A DNA stretch of 16,257 nt from RGIG8748 sp045646525 (GTDB taxonomy: Bacteria > Bacillota > Clostridia > UMGS1810): assembly GCA_045646525.1 (NCBI GenBank), contig JAZRKX010000044.1, forward strand, positions 1-16,257. The letters run 5' to 3'. The translations under genes and the position numbers were made by a program. The notes under the pieces are model-generated. The model saw nothing but the letters and a program-made list of their open reading frames with translations, was not told the DNA's origin and ran no database searches. Positions within the stretch are counted from its first letter, which is position 1. Every line of letters starts with the position of its first letter. Below, in pieces: positions 1 through 4,091 of the stretch.

Positions 1-38
1 ATAGATACGGTAAGAGGTATAGGTAATATATATGCTGA

Positions 39-488
39 TTAGAGAAAGAGTAACTCTTTATCTATCCTGTCACACCTTGCTCTGAACTTCGGGTCAAGCA
101 AGGATTCTGCTCCAATCCCGTTGCACTCTACCCAAGCCTTCATAAAAAGTCTGTCCAGTCTGCAAGGGGTCAGCTTCGATATTTCAGCGTTTAGCTTCTT
201 TATCTGCGGAGAGCCTTTCACGATATTGTACTTGGTGTATCTCGGTATCAAGACCTGCTCGGTCTGTTCGTCAAACACCCAATACTTCGTGGGCTTATTC
301 AGCATAGGTATTATCTCGTCTATGCCTATCTGTATATCGGCAGACAGATAACGGAGATTGAGTTTGTAATACCCTGCTATGTTTCCCCCTTCGTTGATAA
401 GAAGGTGCAGGTACAGGTCAAGCTCCGACTTTGTGAGGCTTCTCGTGTCGTACCATATATCTGAATCAAGCCATGTTCTCCGACCCAT
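39..488 (-). CDS. Replication-initiator-like N-terminal-domain protein (149 aa)
   Basis: Probably a DNA-binding replication protein of the phage early region. The N-terminal half (WLDSDIWYDTRSLTKSE, then LYLHLLINEGGNIAGYYKLN) reads like the winged-helix N-domain of phage replisome organisers, whose usual signature is a short helix, an 'LYxHLL' helix and a Gly-rich turn before the recognition helix. The remainder (VLIPRYTKYNIVKGSPQIKKLN) is a pattern I associate with conserved phage proteins of Clostridia. The start is set at the ATG at 488, five codons inside a TTG-started frame, with GGGGGA about 6 bases upstream. It overlaps the end of the preceding HTH gene by 23 bases, implying translational coupling. 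At 149 residues it lacks the C-terminal DnaD-type or helicase-loader-binding part many such proteins carry. The role is inferred; the coding call itself is strong. Positions 1-38 downstream show nothing recognisable. Confidence 0.72.
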   Translation of the reverse strand: MGRRTWLDSDIWYDTRSLTKSELDLYLHLLINEGGNIAGYYKLNLRYLSADIQIGIDEIIPMLNKPTKYWVFDEQTEQVLIPRYTKYNIVKGSPQIKKLNAEISKLTPCRLDRLFMKAWVECNGIGAESLLDPKFRARCDRIDKELLFL

Positions 489-999
489 CGCCGTCCCCCG
501 CAAAACTGTACCTTGTAAACCTCACCTTATCGCCATAACGGTTGTCGGCGCTCTCGAACTTGCGCTCAAACCTGTAGCCCTGCTTCGTGAGGTCACATAT
601 CCTTGAAGCGAGCCTCGTCACACCTATCATGTCAAACGCCTCTTTAGAGGTTATGCTTCCGAACTCGTCTATATAGGCTATGACCCGCTCGTTTTGGGTC
701 AGCCCCTTGTCATACCAATTTTTTGAAATCGCCGATTTAAGCGATTTTTTTTCGCAGGGTGGCATAGTTGTCCACATTGGCTGTAAACGTGCGTTAGAGG
801 GATTTCTAAATACCTTCTCGGCGATTTTACGAGCCACATACACCTTTACATTTTGCGGTGCATCTACTATACCGCTCTCTATGTAGCTGATTAGTGATGT
901 TGTGTACCCTACTCCAAGCGCACTCGTAAGCTCTGTGGCAAACGCACTCTGCGACAGGTGATTGTCTTTCCTGTACTGTCTGATTTCTCTGCCTGTCAT
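466..999 (-). CDS. Double helix-turn-helix DNA-binding protein (177 aa)
   Basis: Likely a phage transcriptional regulator or replication-associated DNA-binding protein. Residues about 2-48 look like an XRE-type HTH (GREIRQYRKDNHLSQSAFA, then SLISYIESG). Residues about 100-166 look like a phage winged helix of the HTH_39 type (NERVIAYIDEFGSITSKEAF, IGVTRLASRICDLTKQGY, then a basic strand-turn-strand wing RYGDKVRFTRYSF). The two are joined by a roughly 50-residue basic linker. The ATG at 999 is chosen over a longer frame from 1029 because AAGGAG sits 7 bases before it and it forms an ATGA overlap with the stop of the preceding gene. The C-terminus is acidic and glycine-rich (AGDGDGSEN). It is the second gene of a three-gene operon behind a strong promoter, so autoregulation is possible but not shown. 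Confidence 0.85.
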   Translation of the reverse strand: MTGREIRQYRKDNHLSQSAFATELTSALGVGYTTSLISYIESGIVDAPQNVKVYVARKIAEKVFRNPSNARLQPMWTTMPPCEKKSLKSAISKNWYDKGLTQNERVIAYIDEFGSITSKEAFDMIGVTRLASRICDLTKQGYRFERKFESADNRYGDKVRFTRYSFAGDGDGSENMA

Positions 1000-1394
1000 C
1001 ACTCTTCTCCTTCCTTGTACTCTGACCATACTCCGCTTTCAGCCCATTCGTAAAAAGCGTTACAGCAAGGAGATGTGTCTATGCCACGCAGGTGTCCGTT
1101 CCTCTTGCACCTCAAGTTCTTAAAGCGACCATCAGTTGATTGCGTCAACATCGGACAGCTACCACAGTAGAACTTGTCACCAACAAGCTCGTGTTCGTCC
1201 TTGATGTTTTCGGGTATTGTTTTTGTTTCGGTGTAGGTCACAAAAGCTATAAACCCTGCAAGCGGATTGGTCTTAACCTCGTACTCAATACGCTTCTCGT
1301 CAAGGCTCTCCGTAAATGAGTTCAGCCTTAAATCGAAGTCGAATCCGTTATCAGCCACGATGGTTTTGTGTTTCGTGCATTTCTTGTAGACCAT
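999..1394 (-). CDS. Cys-rich phage protein of unknown function (131 aa)
   Basis: I do not recognise this protein. The N-terminal about 65 residues look like a mixed alpha/beta domain without an obvious motif. The C-terminal part contains C77 and C80 (FYCGSC), C96 and C110-C111 (SPCC), followed by an aromatic helix (NAFYEWAES). A CxxC pair plus later cysteines suggests one small zinc site, which is inference. It is the first gene after the promoter at 1547-1575 and the leader/terminator at 1396-1541. The ATG lies only one base beyond the T-run of that terminator. A purine-rich ribosome site (GAGAGGGGG) lies inside the hairpin loop and 3' arm, rather far from the ATG (about 11-14 bases), so both transcription and translation could be controlled by leader folding. 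Its stop overlaps the next start as ATGA. Confidence 0.75.
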   Translation of the reverse strand: MVYKKCTKHKTIVADNGFDFDLRLNSFTESLDEKRIEYEVKTNPLAGFIAFVTYTETKTIPENIKDEHELVGDKFYCGSCPMLTQSTDGRFKNLRCKRNGHLRGIDTSPCCNAFYEWAESGVWSEYKEGEE

Positions 1395-1395
1395 T

Positions 1396-1433
1396 AAAAA
1401 TAGCGACCCCCTCTCTTTCGTTATAGGTCGCTA
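1396..1433 (-). terminator. Intrinsic terminator of the early-operon leader (attenuator)
   Basis: On the minus strand TAGCGACC (1433-1426) and GGTCGCTA (1408-1401) form a perfect 8-bp stem with a 17-base loop, followed directly by TTTTT (1400-1396). The start codon of the Cys-rich gene begins at 1394, so the terminator would block its expression entirely. The 5' arm shares seven bases with a competing pairing partner at the transcript's 5' end, which makes it conditional in principle. Confidence 0.7.
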
Positions 1434-1541
1434 CTCTATCACCTTTCCTACGGAAAGGCGCTATTTACTTTTCCAATCCCCTATTTGTGGAGATTTTGTG
1501 AAGAAACCGATATTTGATATTTAAGGAATAATTGCGACCTA
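1396..1541 (-). ncRNA. Candidate structured leader RNA (riboswitch- or attenuator-like)
   Basis: The predicted transcript begins near 1540 with AGGTCGC. TAGGTCGC (1541-1534) can pair with GCGACCTA (1431-1424), closing a domain of about 100 bases that holds two further hairpins. One is AATCTCC/GGGGATT (1495-1489 with 1481-1475, one G-U pair, 7-base loop). The other is CCTTTCC/GGAAAGG (1458-1452 with 1448-1442, GTA loop), extendable by G-U and C-G pairs at 1459/1441 and 1460/1440. The closing stem uses the same GCGACC bases as the terminator's 5' arm, so the two folds exclude each other. A 38-base unpaired AT-rich segment (about 1533-1496) lies between the first strand and the first hairpin. 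I match it to no known riboswitch class. It could equally be a protein-binding attenuator or a put-like antitermination RNA. Confidence 0.55.
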
Positions 1542-1546
1542 CGCTT

Positions 1547-1575
1547 ATGATAGCACATTACCACCACCCTGTCAA
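1547..1575 (-). promoter_or_regulatory. Sigma-A promoter for the early operon
   Basis: A consensus -35 TTGACA (1575-1570) is followed by a 17-base spacer and TATCAT (1552-1547), with TGC directly before it as an extended -10 element. The sequence just upstream of the -35 is A/T-rich (AAAATAATAATAATTT), resembling an UP element. Transcription should start near 1540, in front of the structured leader. It is the only convincing promoter I found in the window. Confidence 0.85.
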
Positions 1576-1609
1576 CGGGAAATTATTATTATTTTCAATT
1601 TTTCCCGTT
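1574..1609. repeat. 9-bp inverted repeat abutting the -35 box (possible operator)
   Basis: AACGGGAAA (1574-1582) and TTTCCCGTT (1601-1609) are perfect inverted copies separated by 18 A/T-rich bases. On the minus strand the second arm shares its last two bases with the TTGACA box. Arm centres are about 27 bp apart. Neither side is followed by a T-run at the stem end, so a terminator role is unlikely. A binding site for a dimeric regulator is the better guess, and the neighbouring double-HTH protein is a natural candidate. Confidence 0.45.
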
Positions 1610-1619
1610 ACTATTTCCT

Positions 1620-1659
1620 AAAAATAGAAGTACCAATATAATTACTTATATTGGTACTT
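1620..1659 (-). terminator. Late-operon terminator downstream of the endolysin
   Basis: A perfect 14-bp stem (AAGTACCAATATAA at 1628-1641 with its complement at 1646-1659) closes a 4-base loop. On the minus strand it is followed three bases later by TTTTT (1624-1620). It starts about 27 bases after the endolysin stop and separates the late operon from the promoter at 1547-1575. The stem is A/T-rich but long, and no T-run follows on the plus strand. Confidence 0.75.
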
Positions 1660-1685
1660 GCTATGCGTGGTAAGCCTGTCTGCAA

Positions 1686-2402
1686 CTAACCTTCGATACT
1701 GTAGAGGCTCTTAATTTTTGTCTGAGTTTTAGTTCCGCACATACCATCTGCGGTCAGCTTCCAAGACTTCTGCGCCTTCTTGAGCGCCTTTTCGGTCTTG
1801 TACCCGAAGCTCCCATCTATGGCAATTTTATAGCCCGCTCTGCAAATCGCCCATTGAAGCCACTTCACATCCTCGCCCTTTGCGCCCAACTTGAGTACAG
1901 GCTTGGTCGTTGCGGGGTACGGGTCTATGTTCGGGTTGTAGATAAACTGCGGGTCTGCGTAGCTTGCTGACAGCCCCCAATTTCCGTTGCCCTTCTTCCT
2001 CGTTTTCTTTAGAACGTAGGAGTTTTTGTACGACCATCCGCTCTCGGAAGTGATAATCTCGGTGGACGATACTACTTTCTCCACGAAAGCGGCGTGTCCT
2101 GCCTTCTCCCCTACTCCTTTCCAAACGAGGACAGCGCCCTCTTTCGGCTCTGTTCCCACTTCAAGCCCCTGTTTTTTGGCGAGTGCGATATAGTTTTCAG
2201 CGTTGGTGTTGCCGAGATATTCGCACTTCTTTTCTCCGCTCGTTTCACCGAGCCGTCCTGTAACATAGCCTGTGCAGTTGACGAGGACGGAGTGAGGGTA
2301 CTGTCTGTGTTCCTTGTTGCCGAGTATGCAAGGGTTGTAGCCGTAGGGCTTCTTTAGGTAGTATTTGTTGGTCGAGGCGGGCGCAGTAGTACGCATCTTC
2401 AT
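1686..2402 (-). CDS. Endolysin: CHAP domain plus PG_binding_1 domain (238 aa)
   Basis: Cleaves host peptidoglycan at lysis, either as an N-acetylmuramoyl-L-alanine amidase or a D,L/cross-bridge endopeptidase; the bond cannot be told from sequence. Residues about 15-150 form a CHAP-type cysteine peptidase domain with the probable nucleophile C43 (LVNCTGYVTGR), the probable base H103 (GHAAFVEKV) and E120 as a likely third residue (IITSESGWSY). 'KEGAVLVWKG' before the histidine is typical of the family. Residues about 168-234 match a peptidoglycan-binding PG_binding_1 repeat (LKLGAKGEDVKWLQWAI, IDGSFGYKTEKALKKAQK, LTADGMCGTKT). No signal peptide is seen, so export depends on the holin encoded two bases upstream. 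The ATG at 2402 has a GAGG about 11 bases before it; an in-frame ATG two codons later is an alternative. Confidence 0.92.
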   Translation of the reverse strand: MKMRTTAPASTNKYYLKKPYGYNPCILGNKEHRQYPHSVLVNCTGYVTGRLGETSGEKKCEYLGNTNAENYIALAKKQGLEVGTEPKEGAVLVWKGVGEKAGHAAFVEKVVSSTEIITSESGWSYKNSYVLKKTRKKGNGNWGLSASYADPQFIYNPNIDPYPATTKPVLKLGAKGEDVKWLQWAICRAGYKIAIDGSFGYKTEKALKKAQKSWKLTADGMCGTKTQTKIKSLYSIEG

Positions 2403-2404
2403 GG

Positions 2405-2671
2405 CTATTCGTCCTCTGCTACGCCTTCGTCCTCGGCTTCTTCGCTCATGCCTTCAAGCTGTTCTTCCTGTGGCGAGAACTGTTTGTTGTAGTTCACTCT
2501 GCTCACGCCAACGAAAACGCCGAGAAGGGTCGATACCACAAGGCAAGTATCTCTTATCTGTTCACCGAAAGGCAGATGCCATATTAGAGCCAGTCCGAGG
2601 TAGCAAGCCCCGATAGCCGTGATGCCCGTTTCCGCTAAAAAGCGGAGAGTGTCAAAGACTTTGTTCTTCAT
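2405..2671 (-). CDS. Phage holin, two membrane segments (88 aa)
   Basis: Inner-membrane protein that opens the membrane so the endolysin can reach the wall. Two hydrophobic segments (about residues 12-32 and 41-58) are separated by a short turn (HLPFGEQIRD), a pattern common in small holins of Firmicutes phages. NYNKQ follows the second segment. Gene position directly before the endolysin supports the call. AAAGGA lies about 8 bases before the ATG. Unusually, the last 20 or so residues are strongly acidic (about ten Glu and two Asp), whereas many holins end with a basic tail. Confidence 0.85.
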   Translation of the reverse strand: MKNKVFDTLRFLAETGITAIGACYLGLALIWHLPFGEQIRDTCLVVSTLLGVFVGVSRVNYNKQFSPQEEQLEGMSEEAEDEGVAEDE

Positions 2672-2689
2672 TTTTTTTCCTTTCAGATA

Positions 2690-2737
2690 TTATTGTGAGA
2701 GCGTGCTTATTATGTTAGTTATTTGAGTAATGTCCAT
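2690..2737 (-). other. Possible 15-codon mini-ORF or gene remnant before the holin
   Basis: The short spacer between the preceding small gene and the holin contains an ATG frame encoding MDITQITNIISTLSQ. Its opening MDIT-I--I resembles the start of the neighbouring gene at 2741-3049 (MDITDIIIAKAL) and, in general, of some small phage holins. No good ribosome site precedes it. It may be a decayed duplicate, a leader peptide or chance. Confidence 0.2.
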
Positions 2738-2740
2738 AGC

Positions 2741-3049
2741 TCAATCAACATAGAAATCTTCGTCTATATCAGTGCTGACCAATTCGCTGCCATCTGTAAA
2801 TCTCATATGCCAGAAACCGTCGTTATAATCAATAACAGAGGCAAGACCAGTAAATGCAGTGGAATTTGTTATTGTTTCTTCAAAAGCTGCCGTATTCCAC
2901 ACTATAATTTTGCCATCTATTATGGCTTGTATTGCTTCTCTGGGAGTAATACTTATATCATTATCAAGGTCGATGATAATAATATTATCTGCTCCACCAC
3001 CGCCGCCGCCTGCGAGTGCCTTTGCTATTATGATGTCTGTTATGTCCAT
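2741..3049 (-). CDS. Small phage accessory protein with poly-glycine hinge (102 aa)
   Basis: No function is known to me. It begins with a short helix (MDITDIIIAKALA), then a run of six glycines, then an acidic domain of about 75 residues rich in beta-prone stretches (DNIIIIDLDND, IIVWNTAAF, HMRFTDGSELV) ending in DIDEDFYVD. The helix plus glycine hinge layout is familiar from small proteins encoded between the tail tip and the lysis genes in clostridial phages, where they may be tail or baseplate decorations. The ATG at 3049 is preferred to one at 3067: GGAGGT lies 6 bases before it, and it overlaps the stop of the upstream gene as TAATG. Confidence 0.75.
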   Translation of the reverse strand: MDITDIIIAKALAGGGGGGADNIIIIDLDNDISITPREAIQAIIDGKIIVWNTAAFEETITNSTAFTGLASVIDYNDGFWHMRFTDGSELVSTDIDEDFYVD

Positions 3050-3243
3050 TACTGTACCTCCACCCATTCCGAAGCTACTTCATCGAAGAGGAACACTTTG
3101 CCAGTATCGACCTCGATGCACGAAGAGCCATTGGTGATACCTGTGGTCGGCTTGGTGTCTGCGGCGTTGCAGAAAAGTTCGACCATCAGCTTATAGTCAC
3201 CGCCCGAAGTGAATACAATTTTTTCATTAGCTGTCCGAATCAT
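3049..3243 (-). CDS. Small conserved phage protein (64 aa)
   Basis: A short protein of the type found between tail fibre and lysis genes in phages of Clostridia; I recognise the general pattern (FTSGGDYKLMVELFCNAAD, then EVDTGKVFLFDE, ending WVEVQ) but no established function. It looks all-beta, with the 'EVDTGKVxxFDE...W' end resembling a small carbohydrate- or structure-binding fold; that is inference. AAGGAG lies 8 bases upstream of the ATG. Its stop overlaps the next start. Confidence 0.75.
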   Translation of the reverse strand: MIRTANEKIVFTSGGDYKLMVELFCNAADTKPTTGITNGSSCIEVDTGKVFLFDEVASEWVEVQ

Positions 3244-3258
3244 TTTTTAATCTCCTTT

Positions 3259-3585
3259 TTAGATTTCGTCATTATAAGATATAACTTCGTTGAGAAGGTT
3301 TTGGAACACCTTGATTGCGGTTATACTGCTCGCATCTCTTACGCCCTCTTCGTCTATCCAGTTTATCTGTAGCTGTGCGGGGTGCGAATGAGCGAACATA
3401 GCACTTTCCTCTTGGGTAAGCGTAAACTCAACTGTTGATTTCCCCTCTGCCACAGACACGCTTATATCTGTGTCGGACTTCGTGAGTTTAGTGCTGTTCT
3501 GCGCTATTGTTACATAGACCTTTTTATCGGTGAGGTCAACGCCTTCAAGTGTTCTGCTTATTGTTGGTGTCGTGTAGTTAATCAT
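3259..3585 (-). CDS. Small phage tail/baseplate accessory protein (108 aa)
   Basis: Beta-rich protein without cysteines or membrane segments (MINYTTPTISRTLEGVDLTD, KVYVTIAQNSTKL, STVEFTLTQEESA, LQINWIDEEGVRDASSI, ending in a helix FQNLLNEVISYNDE). The alternation of strands around 'VTLTQxET' and 'QxNWID' resembles the N-terminal domain of baseplate upper proteins (BppU-like) and stand-alone versions in clostridial phages. The ATG follows directly on the stop of the upstream gene (TAAATG), with AAAGGTGGG as ribosome site. The functional assignment is tentative. Confidence 0.72.
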   Translation of the reverse strand: MINYTTPTISRTLEGVDLTDKKVYVTIAQNSTKLTKSDTDISVSVAEGKSTVEFTLTQEESAMFAHSHPAQLQINWIDEEGVRDASSITAIKVFQNLLNEVISYNDEI

Positions 3586-3864
3586 TTAGCCCACCTTTCT
3601 TTCCAACGATGCCACCTTTTCTTCAAGGACAGGCATCCTCTGTGCGAACTGGTTATGAGAGCGGACTTCCCTCGTCAGCGCCTCGATTTTAGTGTCCGTT
3701 ACCGCTTGCCACTTCTGCAATTTGCCGTCAAGCTCCTTGTCGGCAAGCTCGGATTGTTTGTCAAGTTTTGCGTAGAGGTCTTTCGCCGATTGCTTTGAGA
3801 TGATTAGCTGTGCGATTATTGCACAAGCGCCCGTAATGATTGCCACAATGATAGCGTCCGTCAT
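3586..3864 (-). CDS. Membrane-anchored coiled-coil protein, holin-like (92 aa)
   Basis: One hydrophobic segment (about residues 4-23, IIVAIITGACAIIAQLIIS) is followed by about 65 charged residues predicted as a long coiled coil (AKLDKQSELADKELDGKLQK, then EALTREVRSHNQFAQRMPVL and EEKVASLERKV). This is a recurrent layout in Firmicutes phages, often annotated as holin-like or hypothetical. It lies about 900 bases before the classical holin, so it may be a second holin, an antiholin or a structural protein with a membrane contact. The ATGA overlap with the preceding gene indicates coupling. Confidence 0.75.
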   Translation of the reverse strand: MTDAIIVAIITGACAIIAQLIISKQSAKDLYAKLDKQSELADKELDGKLQKWQAVTDTKIEALTREVRSHNQFAQRMPVLEEKVASLERKVG

Positions 3865-4079
3865 GCCTCAATCGCCGCCTCTCTGTGGTCGAAGTGTTGC
3901 GTAACGATAAGGTCTGCTTTCGGGGAGATAATCATGGCAGAGTGTATCTCCACGTTGGACACGGAAGCCGCCGCAAGGATGGTATAATACTTTTGGTAGG
4001 CTACCTTTAGGTCTGCGTAGGTGTTGGTGAGTACGGCGGTCTGTTCGCCGTTGGTCTGCGCTTCGATTACGATATACAT
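3861..4079 (-). CDS. Small conserved phage protein (72 aa)
   Basis: Short alpha/beta protein (MYIVIEAQTNGEQ, then LKVAYQKYYTILAAASVS, then VEIHSAMIISP) of a type I have seen after tail-fibre genes in phages of Clostridia; its function is unknown. The second of two nearby ATGs (4079) is chosen because AAAGGAG lies 7 bases before it. The ATG at 4085 would leave only one base between GGAG and the start. Its stop overlaps the start of the membrane-anchored coiled-coil gene. Confidence 0.75.
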   Translation of the reverse strand: MYIVIEAQTNGEQTAVLTNTYADLKVAYQKYYTILAAASVSNVEIHSAMIISPKADLIVTQHFDHREAAIEA

Positions 4080-4091
4080 CTTCATTCTCCT

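Noticed and set aside
1574..1609. Inverted repeat read as a second intrinsic terminator
   Set aside because: The loop is 18 bases and neither strand has a T-run directly after the stem. Its position against the -35 box fits a protein site better.
2990..3012. GGN repeat (poly-glycine codons) as a phase-variable tract
   Set aside because: The units are three bases and in frame, so length changes would not switch the gene on or off. A flexible hinge explains it.
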